This document shows positions 7,009-16,281 of a DNA stretch of 64,000 nt, piece after piece. The position numbers were made by a program, and so were the translations under genes. The stretch lies in NCBI GenBank assembly GCA_016786845.1, contig JAEUVB010000015.1, forward strand, positions 248,001 through 312,000, read 5' to 3'. Positions within the stretch are counted from its first letter, which is position 1. Each line of letters begins with the position of its first letter. Below the pieces are notes generated by a model. The model had not been told where the DNA came from. It saw nothing but the letters and a program-made list of their open reading frames with translations, and searched no databases. The stretch comes from Chitinophagaceae bacterium (GTDB lineage Bacteria; Bacteroidota; Bacteroidia; Chitinophagales; Chitinophagaceae).

Positions 7009-9420
7009 ATGGCCTCAAGCCTGACTTCTACAAAAACAACATGCTACCACTGCGGGGAACCCTGTACAGGAACGGTATTGCAATGTGAAGAAAAATCCTT
7101 CTGCTGCCAGGGTTGTCTCACCGTGTATGAGATTCTCGCCGCCAACCAGTTGTGCCGTTATTACACCCTCGACGAAAAACCCGGACTGACCCAACAAGGG
7201 ACCCATATCAATACCTACTATGATTTTCTGGATGACTCGTCGGTTCAAGACAAGCTCATACATTTCAGAGAAGGTACGCAATGCCATGTGAAGTTTATCG
7301 TACCGGTGATGCATTGCAGTTCCTGTATCTGGCTACTCGAGAATCTCTGCAAGATCAATCCGGGTATACAATCTTCCAGGGTCAATTTCCTGGAAAAGGA
7401 AGTAAGCGTGATCTTCGATTCTGCCGAAACCAGTCTGAAAGAAGTGGTGATCCTGCTGAAGAAAATTGGTTACGAACCGAATTTGTCTTTCGAAGATCTG
7501 CAACACCGGTCGGACAAAAAAATCAACCGGGTACAGATCTATAAAATAGCCATAGCAGGATTTTGCTTCGGAAATATCATGATGCTGAGTCTGCCGGATT
7601 ACTTTGCCGGAGGCCGCTTTCTCAATGATCAAACCCTCAATCTGGTCTTCAATTATTTGTCATTGGCGCTGTCGCTGCCGGTCTTCTTTTACTGTGCCCG
7701 TGAGTCTTGGGTGAGTTCATGGCAATATCTGAAACAAAGAAAACTCAATATCGACCAGCCCATAGCTCTTGCCATCATTATTGCTTTTGGTGTGAGTATC
7801 TGGCAAATTGTGATCAACAATCGTATGGGTTATCTCGACAGTATGAGTGGTATCGTTTTCTTCATGCTGCTCGGTCGATTCTTTCAAAACCGGAGTTACA
7901 ATTACCTCAGTTTCCGTCGCTCGGTATCTTCCTACCTGCCCATTGCCGTCAATCAATGGCTGGATGGCAAGGAACATAATCGTCCGCTTACCGATATTCA
8001 AATCGGAGATGAAATTCTCATTCGCCAACAAGAAATTGTACCGACCGATGCCGTCCTAATGGGCGATGAAGCCTGGTTCGACTATAGTTTCGTGACCGGT
8101 GAAAGTAATTGGGTTAAAAAACACCCGAACGAGCTCATCTATGCCGGTGCCATCCTGAAAAGTGGAATGGTGCATCTCACCGTGGCCAAGCATCCGTCTC
8201 AAAGTTATATCACTCAACTGTGGAATAGCCAGCGAAATACCAAATACAAGAGCAATACCCTGTTGACGACTGAAAAGATCAACCTGTACTTTTCGGCTAC
8301 CGTATTCTTATTGGGCCTGTTCGCATGCGGATACTGGATGATGCAGGGGCAGGTGCAAACCGGATTCATTGCCCTCATTACGGTCTGGATCGTGGCTTGC
8401 CCATGTGCCTTATTGCTGAGCAGTACCTTCACATACGGTAATATGCTTACCATACTCACCCACAACGGACTCTATATCAAGAATGCCGCTGTGTTGGAGA
8501 AAATGCGTTGGGTAGATGCCCTCGTCTTCGATAAAACCGGAACACTTACCCGGTCGGGCGAATCGGAAGTAGACTTCGTGGGACGAGATATGCAGCCTGC
8601 CGAATGGCAACAAATTGCCGCACTCACACGTCGTTCCATACATCCCCTCAGCAAGGCGATTACCCAATGGCTGTCCATACCCGAGCATCTGCCGGTAGAA
8701 GATTATCAATCGGTAGACGGACAAGGCATCAGCGGGGTCGTGCAGGGGCAAGCTCTCCGCATCGGTTCGGCCCATTGGGTTGGTGCCGAGGCTTTTACCG
8801 GTAGCAGACTGACCCGTGTCTATATTAAAATCGGAAATGAAATTGCCGGATTCTTCGAAATCAGAAATCAATATCGCAAAGACATCAAATCAATCCTGAA
8901 AAGACTCGGTTCAAAGTTCTCACTGCATCTGCTCAGCGGCGATCAGGATGCTGAAAAGAAAACCTTGTCTGAAGTATTTACCCGGCCCGAACAAATGCGA
9001 TTCAATCAATTACCGGAGGATAAAACAAAATATATACAAGAATTACAAGCACAAGGTAAAACGGTGATGATGATCGGTGACGGACTCAACGATGCCACAG
9101 CCTTCGAACAAAGTGATGCCGGCGTAGCGATTATTGAGCAGGAAAATAACTTCTTGCCGGCCTGTGATGTGATCTTACTGGCCCCCCATATTCATCAATT
9201 CAATGAACTGATGGCGTATGTGGGCAAGGCCAAAACCATCCTGATCTCCTGTTTTGTCTTGTCTTTATTATACAATATCATCGGTTTGAGTTTTGCCATG
9301 CAAGGCTTGCTGACTCCGGTGATCGCTGCTATACTGATGCCTGTCAGTACCGTGAGCATCGTAGGCACTTCTTACCTGCTCTCACGCTACTATGCGAGAC
9401 ATTATAAACTGGAAACATGA
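7009..9420 (+). CDS. ccoI: cbb3 oxidase-type copper-translocating P-type ATPase (CcoI/FixI)
   Basis: An 803-aa P1B-type ATPase. It has an N-terminal cysteine-rich metal-binding module (CYHCGEPC at 11-18 and CCQGC at about 33-37), an HMA domain with MHCSSCIW (about 101-108), membrane helices, the CPC metal site in helix six (ACPCALL, about 463), the phosphorylation motif DKTGTLT (Asp about 508) and the hinge motif MIGDGLNDA. The cysteine-rich head and the position beside ccoS-ccoNOQP mark it as CcoI, which exports copper for assembly of the oxidase copper site. The ATG at 7009 gives the usual short head; a TTG at 6976 would add 11 residues. FNR-like palindromes precede it. Confidence 0.93.
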   Translation: MASSLTSTKTTCYHCGEPCTGTVLQCEEKSFCCQGCLTVYEILAANQLCRYYTLDEKPGLTQQGTHINTYYDFLDDSSVQDKLIHFREGTQCHVKFIVPVMHCSSCIWLLENLCKINPGIQSSRVNFLEKEVSVIFDSAETSLKEVVILLKKIGYEPNLSFEDLQHRSDKKINRVQIYKIAIAGFCFGNIMMLSLPDYFAGGRFLNDQTLNLVFNYLSLALSLPVFFYCARESWVSSWQYLKQRKLNIDQPIALAIIIAFGVSIWQIVINNRMGYLDSMSGIVFFMLLGRFFQNRSYNYLSFRRSVSSYLPIAVNQWLDGKEHNRPLTDIQIGDEILIRQQEIVPTDAVLMGDEAWFDYSFVTGESNWVKKHPNELIYAGAILKSGMVHLTVAKHPSQSYITQLWNSQRNTKYKSNTLLTTEKINLYFSATVFLLGLFACGYWMMQGQVQTGFIALITVWIVACPCALLLSSTFTYGNMLTILTHNGLYIKNAAVLEKMRWVDALVFDKTGTLTRSGESEVDFVGRDMQPAEWQQIAALTRRSIHPLSKAITQWLSIPEHLPVEDYQSVDGQGISGVVQGQALRIGSAHWVGAEAFTGSRLTRVYIKIGNEIAGFFEIRNQYRKDIKSILKRLGSKFSLHLLSGDQDAEKKTLSEVFTRPEQMRFNQLPEDKTKYIQELQAQGKTVMMIGDGLNDATAFEQSDAGVAIIEQENNFLPACDVILLAPHIHQFNELMAYVGKAKTILISCFVLSLLYNIIGLSFAMQGLLTPVIAAILMPVSTVSIVGTSYLLSRYYARHYKLET

Positions 9421-9430
9421 TTTAAATCAT

Positions 9431-9452
9431 ATGAGCAACTGATATTGCTCAT
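9431..9452. promoter_or_regulatory. perfect 8-bp inverted repeat between ccoI and ccoS
   Basis: ATGAGCAA and TTGCTCAT are separated by six bases. There is no T-run after it, so a terminator is unlikely. The centre lies about 37 bases before the middle of the TAACTTTG -7 motif at 9475, near the -41 position where CRP/FNR-type activators bind. An operator for the ccoS-ccoNOQP promoter is inferred. Confidence 0.45.
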
Positions 9453-9474
9453 GGTATACCCTATGTATGAAAAA

Positions 9475-9482
9475 TAACTTTG
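9475..9482 (+). promoter_or_regulatory. Bacteroidota -7 motif (TAACTTTG) before ccoS
   Basis: TAACTTTG fits TAnnTTTG exactly, 19 bases before the ccoS ATG. It suggests that ccoS and the oxidase subunit genes have their own promoter in addition to any read-through from ccoI. Confidence 0.5.
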
Positions 9483-9501
9483 ACCCCAATAAGAAAAGAA
9501 T

Positions 9502-9663
9502 ATGAGTGTCATGATCATTTTAATCGCCTTTAGCCTCAGCATCGCTGCCGCCTTTTTGGTTGCGTTTCTGATCAGTGCACGCAAAGGACAATATGACGAT
9601 GTACATACCCCGGCCATCCGGATTTTACTCGACGAAGAAACTCAATCAACTACAAACGTATAA
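9502..9663 (+). CDS. ccoS: cbb3-type cytochrome oxidase assembly protein CcoS
   Basis: A 53-aa single-pass membrane protein: MSVMIILIAFSLSIAAAFLV forms the helix, followed by SARKGQYDD and the TPAIRILLDEE tail. The short helix, the G-Q-[YF]-D-D turn and the acidic end are the signature of CcoS, needed for cofactor insertion into CcoN. It lies 81 bases after ccoI and 13 bases before ccoNO, the standard ccoI-ccoS order. Confidence 0.9.
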   Translation: MSVMIILIAFSLSIAAAFLVAFLISARKGQYDDVHTPAIRILLDEETQSTTNV

Positions 9664-9676
9664 AAACCAACAGAAC

Positions 9677-11830
9677 ATGGAAATGGAACAATTCAAGTAT
9701 GACAATCGCATCGTGAAAAACTTCGCTTTTGCGACGATGCTTTGGGGATTGGTGGGCATGCTGGTCGGCCTCATAGTGGCCTTTCAGTTGTATTACCCGG
9801 CCCTCAACTTCAAATTACCCTACACTACCTTCGGACGATTGCGTCCTCTGCATACCAATGCGGTCATTTTTGCCTTCGTGGGTAACGGGATTTTTATGGG
9901 GGTTTATTACTCCCTTCAACGTTTGCTGAAAGCTCGTATGTTTAGCGATACCCTCAGCAAAATTCACTTCTGGGGCTGGCAGCTCATTATCGTTTGCGCT
10001 GCGCTGACTCTGGTATTTGGTATTACTACGGGTAAGGAATACGCCGAATTGGAATGGCCCATCGATATCCTGATCGCTCTTATTTGGGTGGTTTTCGGGA
10101 TCAATATGTTCGGTACCATTATCAAGCGCCGTGAAAAACATCTCTATGTAGGGATTTGGTTTTATATCGCCACTTTCGTCACCATTGCGATGTTGCACAT
10201 TGTCAACTCCATTGAAATGCCTGTTAGCTTCTTGAAAAGTTATTCCTGGTATGCAGGGGTACAAGATGCCTTGGTACAATGGTGGTATGGTCATAATGCG
10301 GTGGCCTTCTTCCTTACCACGCCTTACCTCGGGGTCATGTATTATTTCTTACCGAAAGCAGCCAATCGTCCGGTTTACTCATATCGTTTGTCGATTGTAC
10401 ACTTTTGGGCTTTGATCTTCTTATACATCTGGGCCGGACCGCATCACTTATTATATACATCTTTACCTGATTGGGCTCAGTCTCTCGGTACCGTATTCTC
10501 TGTCATGCTCATCGCGCCATCATGGGGCGGTATGTTCAATGGATTGCTTACCCTTCGCGGTGCCTGGGATAAAGTGCGTGAAGATGCCATCCTGAAATTC
10601 TTGGTGGTGGCGATTACCGCTTATGGTATGTCTACGTTTGAAGGCCCTTTATTATCCTTGAAAAATGTGAACGCAATTTCACACTTCACCGATTGGACCG
10701 TTGCTCACGTACACGTAGGCGCTTTGGGTTGGAATGGCTTTATGACCTTCGCCATGCTTTACTGGCTGATCCCAAGATTATACAATACAGAGATTCATTC
10801 TAAATCATTGATGAATACGCACTTCTGGTTGGGTACATTAGGAATCTTACTCTATGCCATCCCGATGTATTGGGCGGGCTTCTCTCAAAGCTTAAGCTGG
10901 AGCGAATTTACTGCCGATGGTACTCTGCGCTATACTTTCATGGATACCGTGGTTCGTATCAAATTGCTCTATTTACTTCGCGGTATCGGTGGTACAGTTT
11001 ATCTCACCGGTTTTGTGGTGATGTTGTACAACTTAATCAAAACCGTGAAGAAAGGATCTTTGGTGGCTGAAGAATCTCACAGTGCACCTGCCTTAGTGAA
11101 TGCAACAACAGCTCATCAAGGCGAACACTGGCATCGCTGGTTGGAAAGAAGACCTGTTCAATTCCTTTTGCTCAGTCTGGTAGCCGTATTGATCGGTGGT
11201 ATCATCGAACTCGTACCGACATTCTTGGTCAAATCCAATATTCCTACCATTGCTTCAGTGAAACCTTATACACCGCTTGAGCTGCAAGGACGTGATATAT
11301 ATATCCGTGAAGGTTGTTACAATTGCCACTCTCAGATGATTCGTCCTTTCCGTCATGAAACCGAACGCTATGGCGAATACTCAAAAGCCGGTGAATTTGT
11401 TTATGATCATCCATTCCAATGGGGTTCTAAGCGTACCGGTCCGGACTTGCAACGTGAAGGTGGTCGTAACCCCGACTCATGGCATTTCAAACATATGTAC
11501 GAACCTTCCTGGATTACCACCGGTTCCATCATGCCGGCATATCCTTGGTTGTTTAAAGATGATTTGGATATTGCTTCTACAGAATCAAAAATCTCTGCGA
11601 TGAGAACCTTGGGTGTGCCTTATCCTGAAGGATATGAAAAAGTAGCCGTCAGTGATTTGGAGAAACAATCTAAGATGATTGTAGCCGGATTAGAAGCTGA
11701 TGCCGATGTACAGAAAATGCTGAAGACTGAAGGTATTTCTAAATTAGAAAACAAGGAGATCATTTCCCTCATTGCTTATTTGCAACGTCTCGGTACCGAT
11801 ATCAAAAACAAACCCCTCACCCTTAAATAA
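9677..11830 (+). CDS. ccoNO: cbb3-type cytochrome c oxidase, fused subunits CcoN-CcoO
   Basis: A 717-aa fusion. Residues about 1-480 are the multi-pass heme-copper oxidase subunit I (CcoN) with its conserved histidines, for example in RPLHTNAVIFAFVGNG, QWWYGHNAVAFFLTTP, WAGPHHLLY and HVHVGALGWNGF. From about 505 onward is the CcoO monoheme cytochrome c with CYNCH at residue 547 and a methionine-rich region near SIMPAYPWL. The two are separate genes in proteobacteria; a fusion is usual in Bacteroidota. It catalyses oxygen reduction with proton pumping at low oxygen. The ATG at 9677 follows ccoS; upstream starts in this frame overlap ccoS and lack family similarity. Confidence 0.96.
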   Translation: MEMEQFKYDNRIVKNFAFATMLWGLVGMLVGLIVAFQLYYPALNFKLPYTTFGRLRPLHTNAVIFAFVGNGIFMGVYYSLQRLLKARMFSDTLSKIHFWGWQLIIVCAALTLVFGITTGKEYAELEWPIDILIALIWVVFGINMFGTIIKRREKHLYVGIWFYIATFVTIAMLHIVNSIEMPVSFLKSYSWYAGVQDALVQWWYGHNAVAFFLTTPYLGVMYYFLPKAANRPVYSYRLSIVHFWALIFLYIWAGPHHLLYTSLPDWAQSLGTVFSVMLIAPSWGGMFNGLLTLRGAWDKVREDAILKFLVVAITAYGMSTFEGPLLSLKNVNAISHFTDWTVAHVHVGALGWNGFMTFAMLYWLIPRLYNTEIHSKSLMNTHFWLGTLGILLYAIPMYWAGFSQSLSWSEFTADGTLRYTFMDTVVRIKLLYLLRGIGGTVYLTGFVVMLYNLIKTVKKGSLVAEESHSAPALVNATTAHQGEHWHRWLERRPVQFLLLSLVAVLIGGIIELVPTFLVKSNIPTIASVKPYTPLELQGRDIYIREGCYNCHSQMIRPFRHETERYGEYSKAGEFVYDHPFQWGSKRTGPDLQREGGRNPDSWHFKHMYEPSWITTGSIMPAYPWLFKDDLDIASTESKISAMRTLGVPYPEGYEKVAVSDLEKQSKMIVAGLEADADVQKMLKTEGISKLENKEIISLIAYLQRLGTDIKNKPLTLK

Positions 11831-11836
11831 AGTACC

Positions 11837-12001
11837 ATGAAATTCAAACACTATCTCAGCAGCATAGACGGGGTGAGCATTTACCCAATGATATCCCTTT
11901 TGTTCTTCTTTGCATTCTTCGTCGGACTGCTGGTCTTTGTAGCCAAAGCCGATAAGAAATATATACAGGAATTAGAAAATTTACCTTTTGAAAACGAATA
12001 A
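11837..12001 (+). CDS. ccoQ: CcoQ-like small subunit of cbb3 oxidase
   Basis: A 54-aa protein with one membrane helix (about residues 18-36, MISLLFFFAFFVGLLVFVA) followed by a charged tail (KADKKYIQELENLPFENE). It sits six bases after ccoNO and ten bases before ccoP, exactly where ccoQ lies in the operon. The hydrophobic helix followed by KADK and an acidic tail with LPF fits CcoQ/FixQ-type proteins. The name rests on position and topology more than on sequence. Confidence 0.82.
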   Translation: MKFKHYLSSIDGVSIYPMISLLFFFAFFVGLLVFVAKADKKYIQELENLPFENE

Positions 12002-12011
12002 ATTGAAACTG

Positions 12012-13220
12012 ATGAAAACACATCTGTCTATAAGTAAAACAATCTTTATACTGTTGGTCCTTCTGGTACAGTCTTTTATATCCCTGGCACAAGATGCCAC
12101 GGCAACGGCCGCAGCGGCAGCACCGGCAGCTGCTCCGGCTGAGGCTACTTCCACATTGTTTAATGGTGGTTTCTTACTCCTGATGTCCACCATTATACTT
12201 CTCATGGTTGTAATCGTAATCCTCGGACGTATTGTTCGCACACTGATTGAAGAGGACACCTATGAAACCGCCCGCAAAATGAAAGCCGGAAAAATCACCG
12301 GTATCCTGTTGTTGCTGATGTCCCTGTCTACAGCAAGCTTTGCTCAGGATGCTGCTGCACCCGCTGCTGCAGCCCCATCCATGATTTTCGGTATGGACAC
12401 CTCACTCTTCTGGATTATGATGGGTGTCATGGTGTTCGAATTCATTACCGTGATGGTTTTGGTTTACATCCTGTATACCTTTTTGTTGCGCAAAGGACTC
12501 ATTCAACCTATGGGTTCTATATTACCAAAATGGTTGCAGTTTAATACCATGATGGGGAACGATATTCCCTTGGAAAAAGATGCGGAACTCCTCACCGATC
12601 ATGACTACGATGGTATTCAGGAATTGGATAATGGTATGCCGCCAATGTTGAAGTACATTTTTGTCATCACCATCGTCTTCGCCGTTTACTATTGGGTCGA
12701 TTACCATGTCATGAAGGCCAGTCCATTGCAAATTGAAGAGTATCAGGCACAGCTCGAACAAGGTGCTGCCGATAAAGCGGCCTACTTATTGAAGGCCGGC
12801 GCCAGTGTGGATGAAAACACCGCAACCTTGCTGACTGATGCAACCGCATTATCTACCGGTGAAAAAATCTATGCTACCAACTGCGTTGCTTGTCATGGCG
12901 ATAAAGGTCAGGGAGGGGTAGGTCCAAACTTCACCGATAACTATTGGATCCACGGTGGCGATATTAAGAGCCTCTTTAAAACCATTAAGTACGGTGTGCC
13001 TGAAAAAGGAATGCGTTCCTGGCAAAGTGAAATCAAACCGGGCGATATCCAGGCGGTTGCTTCATATATCCTCAAGAATATGACCGGTACCAATGTGGCC
13101 GGTGGGAAAGCCCCTCAAGGCAACCTTTTCGTACCGGGCAGTGATAGTGCTGCTGCGGCAAAACCTGCTACAGACTCAGCTGCTGCTGCGCCTGCAATGG
13201 ATAGTGTAAAAGCCAAATAA
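12012..13220 (+). CDS. ccoP: cbb3 oxidase cytochrome c subunit CcoP
   Basis: A 402-aa membrane-anchored cytochrome c. The N-terminal 165 residues hold four hydrophobic helices arranged as two similar helix-QDA-(Ala/Pro)-helix modules (SFISLAQDATATAAAAAP and STASFAQDAAAPAAAAP). A further helix lies near 215-235, then one heme-binding cytochrome c domain with CVACH at residue 291. The C-terminal tail is Ala/Asp/Ser-rich. The N-terminal half resembles other Bacteroidota CcoP proteins; only one CxxCH is present, whereas proteobacterial CcoP has two. Start at the ATG at 12012; a TTG at 11988 would overlap ccoQ. Confidence 0.92.
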   Translation: MKTHLSISKTIFILLVLLVQSFISLAQDATATAAAAAPAAAPAEATSTLFNGGFLLLMSTIILLMVVIVILGRIVRTLIEEDTYETARKMKAGKITGILLLLMSLSTASFAQDAAAPAAAAPSMIFGMDTSLFWIMMGVMVFEFITVMVLVYILYTFLLRKGLIQPMGSILPKWLQFNTMMGNDIPLEKDAELLTDHDYDGIQELDNGMPPMLKYIFVITIVFAVYYWVDYHVMKASPLQIEEYQAQLEQGAADKAAYLLKAGASVDENTATLLTDATALSTGEKIYATNCVACHGDKGQGGVGPNFTDNYWIHGGDIKSLFKTIKYGVPEKGMRSWQSEIKPGDIQAVASYILKNMTGTNVAGGKAPQGNLFVPGSDSAAAAKPATDSAAAAPAMDSVKAK

Positions 13221-13224
13221 TTTT

Positions 13225-14715
13225 ATGTCTGCCATCATCGAACCGGATAAGGATAATTTCAGAGACAGGATAACGACTGTAGAAGATGATGGCAGCCGTA
13301 AATGGATTTTTGCGAAGAAGCCTCACGGATTTTTTTACAATCTTCGTTCCGCTTCCAGCATCTTCTATCTGATCATTTTTTTCGGTCTTCCCTGGATACA
13401 GTATAAAGGTCAGCCCTTCTTTATGCTGAATGTGGTGCAAAGGAAATTCATCATTTTTGGTCTGCATTTTGGCGTACAGGATTTGATCGTCTTCGGATTG
13501 GCCATGCTCACCTTTGTCGTGTTTGTGGTGTTATTCACCGTGGTCTTTGGTCGATTGTTTTGCGGATGGGCATGCCCCCAAACCATCTTCATGGAAATGG
13601 TGTTTCGCAAAATCGAATATTGGATCGACGGAGATGCACAGCAACAACGTAACTTGAAGAAAAGTGACTGGACCCAACAGAAAATTATCAAACGTGTTGT
13701 AAAGTATCTGGCTTTTATTATCGTTTCATTTGCCATATCCAATACCTTTCTGGCTTATATTATCGGTCTTCCCGAATTGAAGAAGATTATCACAGAACCG
13801 GTATCCATGCATATCTTGGGATTCATGGCGCTCATCATTTTTACCGGTGCCTTTTTTGCCGTGTATGCTTTTGCCCGCGAGCAAATTTGTTTGGTGGCTT
13901 GTCCTTACGGTAGATTGCAAGGGGTGATGCTCGATAAGAATTCCATCGTGGTGGCCTACGATTATGTAAGAGGTGAACCGAGAGGTAAAATGCAAAAAGC
14001 ACATCATCATGCCGAGCCTAAACATGATGATGGCAGCAAATGCACCGGCAAATGTGAAGGTTGCAAAGTGATACACGAACCCGCACCGGAGCCGCCCAAG
14101 TTTGGTGACTGCATCGATTGCAAAGCCTGCGTGGTGGTATGTCCTACCGGTATCGATATTCGAAACGGGACTCAGCTGGAATGTATCAATTGCACCGCAT
14201 GCATCGATGCGTGTGATGATATCATGATCAAGATCGATAAGCCGAAAGGTCTGATTCGTTACGCCTCCGATAATCAGATATCCAAAGGTGAGAAATTCCG
14301 TTTTGGCAAACGCCTGACAGCCTATTCTATAGTCCTCCTAGCCTTATTGGTCTTGCTCGCATTTACCTTTGTCAGTCATTCCGTAGTCGATGCATCGGTT
14401 CTTCGCACGCCCGGACAATTCTATCAGGAAAATCCCGACGGTACCATCAGCAACCTCTATAATTTTGAAGTGTTCAATAAAGAGAGTACAACCATGCAGT
14501 TGAAGTTTGTGTTGGATGATCATGAAGGCTCTATTAAGATCATTGGCAACGAAAACATCAGCATCCCACCCGGAGAAGAAAGACGCGGACAATTGTTTAT
14601 CATCATGCCAAGGGCCAGTGTACACGAAAAGAAATCACAATTAGAAATCAAAGTATATGATGGTCCAAAAAAATTAAAAACCATCAACACCACGTTTATG
14701 GCTCCCGTAGACTAA
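13225..14715 (+). CDS. ccoG: cytochrome c oxidase accessory protein CcoG
   Basis: A 496-aa membrane iron-sulfur protein of the CcoG/FixG/RdxA family: N-terminal helices, the CGWACPQ motif after the second helix, CLVACPYGRLQG, two 4Fe-4S ferredoxin motifs (from about residue 296, CIDCKACVVVCPTG and CINCTACIDACD), and a C-terminal Ig-like FixG domain. CcoG acts in copper reduction or delivery for cbb3 assembly. A cysteine- and histidine-bearing insert (HHHAEPKH, CTGKCEGC) precedes the ferredoxin motifs and might bind metal. It starts four bases after ccoP and is clearly in the same operon. Confidence 0.95.
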   Translation: MSAIIEPDKDNFRDRITTVEDDGSRKWIFAKKPHGFFYNLRSASSIFYLIIFFGLPWIQYKGQPFFMLNVVQRKFIIFGLHFGVQDLIVFGLAMLTFVVFVVLFTVVFGRLFCGWACPQTIFMEMVFRKIEYWIDGDAQQQRNLKKSDWTQQKIIKRVVKYLAFIIVSFAISNTFLAYIIGLPELKKIITEPVSMHILGFMALIIFTGAFFAVYAFAREQICLVACPYGRLQGVMLDKNSIVVAYDYVRGEPRGKMQKAHHHAEPKHDDGSKCTGKCEGCKVIHEPAPEPPKFGDCIDCKACVVVCPTGIDIRNGTQLECINCTACIDACDDIMIKIDKPKGLIRYASDNQISKGEKFRFGKRLTAYSIVLLALLVLLAFTFVSHSVVDASVLRTPGQFYQENPDGTISNLYNFEVFNKESTTMQLKFVLDDHEGSIKIIGNENISIPPGEERRGQLFIIMPRASVHEKKSQLEIKVYDGPKKLKTINTTFMAPVD

Positions 14716-14737
14716 CAAAAAACAAAAAAATTAAACT

Positions 14738-15169
14738 ATGAATTGGTTTCACAAATTAATGCTCACCCTCACCGCCTTCGTCGGCCTCATGGTGTACTTC
14801 GCGGTAAGAAGTGTCAATACCCGCATCGACCTTGTCACCGAACAGTACTATGAAGCGGAACTGGACTATCAAACCCGCATCAATAACACATCGAACAACG
14901 ATACGCTGTCGCAAAAAATAAAGATTGAATCGGTGAATGAAAAAATCCGTTTGGTTTTTCCTTCTTATCTGCAACCGAAAGATGTATCCGGGAAAATAAC
15001 CATGTACTATGCGGCAGACCGCCAGCGTGATAAAGACTTTACGGTTTCCTTGAATGAGCAAGGCATGCAGGAAATTCAAACACCGGGTATGCGAGGGGCC
15101 TATACTTTATTATTAGATTGGAAATATCAAAATCAATCTTACTACAGCGAACAAAAAATATTTTTATGA
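14738..15169 (+). CDS. ccoH: FixH/CcoH family cbb3 oxidase assembly protein
   Basis: A 143-aa protein with one N-terminal membrane helix (LMLTLTAFVGLMVYFAVRS) and an extracytoplasmic beta-rich domain, including the YYEAELDYQTRI segment that follows the helix in FixH proteins and DWKYQNQSYYSEQKIFL at the end. It lies 22 bases after ccoG and overlaps the next gene by four bases (ATGA). CcoH stabilises newly made cbb3 oxidase. Confidence 0.9.
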   Translation: MNWFHKLMLTLTAFVGLMVYFAVRSVNTRIDLVTEQYYEAELDYQTRINNTSNNDTLSQKIKIESVNEKIRLVFPSYLQPKDVSGKITMYYAADRQRDKDFTVSLNEQGMQEIQTPGMRGAYTLLLDWKYQNQSYYSEQKIFL

Positions 15170-15864
15170 TCTACTGGATCTTATCGGCATGGGTCATGGG
15201 CTTTATTGGCAGCGCACACTGTGTAGGCATGTGCGGGCCTTTGGCGATGACATTACCCCATACTGCATCAGATTCCGTAGGGCGTATGTTTACGGCACTT
15301 ATTTATAACCTCGGTCGTGTGCTCACCTATGCCGTCTTCGGTTCCCTCATCGGTCTTACCCACCAATGGTTGGTACCCATGGCGTTTCAGTCTCAGGTGT
15401 CTGTGGTCATGGGCATCGTTTTAGTCTTATTGAGTTTGTATTATTTGTTTTTACAGCGTCGCCTCATCATTTCCGGTGGACAAAATTCTGTCTATCGTTG
15501 GATTAGTCGCACCATAGGTCGATTGTATTCAAAACCTTCCAATGCCTCCGTTTTTTTGGTGGGTATACTCAATGGATTACTACCCTGTGGTTTAGTGTAT
15601 ATGGCATTGGCCACGGCGTTTGCTTCGGCCAGTATTTATAAGAGTGTCACCTTCATGGCTTTCTTCGGATTGGGCACTTTGCCTGCCATGTGGAGCGTAG
15701 TTTTTTTCAGTCAATATTTCACACCCCGCTTGCGGATGGTGTTTCGTAAAATCATTCCCCTGCTTTATGTCATTGCAGGTGCTATGCTCATCTTCCGCGG
15801 TCTCGGCGATCATACGCCCTTAGGCCGCCTCATGCATGGGCAAAGCATCTACTGCAGCAAGTAG
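15166..15864 (+). CDS. sulfite exporter TauE/SafE-like membrane protein of the cco operon
   Basis: A 232-aa membrane protein of COG2836 type with about six helices. It opens with WILSAWVMGFIGSAHCVGMCGP, whose GxxHCxGMCGP motif (Cys residues possibly binding copper) is the family hallmark, and has a matching NGLLPCGLVYMALATA motif in the second half. Members of this family commonly end cco gene clusters and are thought to help metal homeostasis for the oxidase; sulfite export is only the family label. The ATG overlaps the ccoH stop (ATGA), indicating translational coupling. A terminator hairpin follows. Confidence 0.88.
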   Translation: MIYWILSAWVMGFIGSAHCVGMCGPLAMTLPHTASDSVGRMFTALIYNLGRVLTYAVFGSLIGLTHQWLVPMAFQSQVSVVMGIVLVLLSLYYLFLQRRLIISGGQNSVYRWISRTIGRLYSKPSNASVFLVGILNGLLPCGLVYMALATAFASASIYKSVTFMAFFGLGTLPAMWSVVFFSQYFTPRLRMVFRKIIPLLYVIAGAMLIFRGLGDHTPLGRLMHGQSIYCSK

Positions 15865-15899
15865 GATGAACCTTGTTTTTTGTAGTTTTATACTCAGCA

Positions 15900-15934
15900 A
15901 ATCTGGCCTTAGTCTTAGGGCCGGATTTTTTTTG
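15900..15934 (+). terminator. rho-independent terminator of the cco operon
   Basis: AATCTGGCC pairs with GGCCGGATT (one G-T wobble) around a nine-base loop and is followed by a run of T. It begins 36 bases after the last cco-operon stop codon. Confidence 0.75.
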
Positions 15935-16160
15935 TTGAAAGAGGATATATCATTCGCCGGATCTTTATTTGGACGCATCCCCGGACTTGCCCTCATTTCC
16001 TGAATGGTTTTTTCAATCTTTCTCCTTCTCTTTCTCATTCTGCGATAGTCCCGCTCTCCGCTACTACTCCTCGCCCGGCCAGAGCCCCGGCCTGCGGGCC
16101 TGTCTGACTGAGTCAATCCGGCGGGATAGCCGCTGCGATCGGTTGCGCGGGTAGCGTTCA

Positions 16161-16193
16161 TTTATTCCTCACAGGGTGCTGCCCAAATCGAAG
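16161..16193. repeat. dispersed short repeat, copy 1 (disrupts vapC remnant)
   Basis: TTTATTCCTC-(A/G)C(A/G)GGGTGC-(T/C)GCCCAAATCGAAG occurs here and at 16696-16728 with only a few transitions. Here it forms the 3' end of the truncated PIN-toxin frame on the minus strand. Confidence 0.65.
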
Positions 16194-16281
16194 AATCAAA
16201 TTGCAGAAAATGAGAAACAAGTTTTGATTTTGTTTTGTCTGTCTTTCGAAAATAGTCAATTGAGATTGTTGTATCTATCAT
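16162..16281 (-). pseudogene. PIN-domain toxin (VapC-like), 3'-truncated remnant
   Basis: A 39-codon frame starting at 16281 encodes MIDTTISIDYFRKTDK and some further residues. The D-T-x-x-x-I-D-Y-[LF]-R pattern is the start of VapC-type PIN ribonucleases, holding the first catalytic aspartate. A full toxin has about 130 residues; the similarity stops after about 28 codons where a dispersed repeat begins, so the catalytic core is lost. Its ATG overlaps the end of the antitoxin reading frame by one base (TAATG), the usual vapBC coupling. Confidence 0.72.

Noticed and set aside
9431..9452. Terminator after ccoI
   Set aside because: The inverted repeat lacks a T-run and is centred near the expected activator position of a promoter, so it is listed as regulatory instead.
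9575..9676. Upstream start for CcoNO
   Set aside because: That extension overlaps the ccoS gene in another frame and has no similarity to CcoN.
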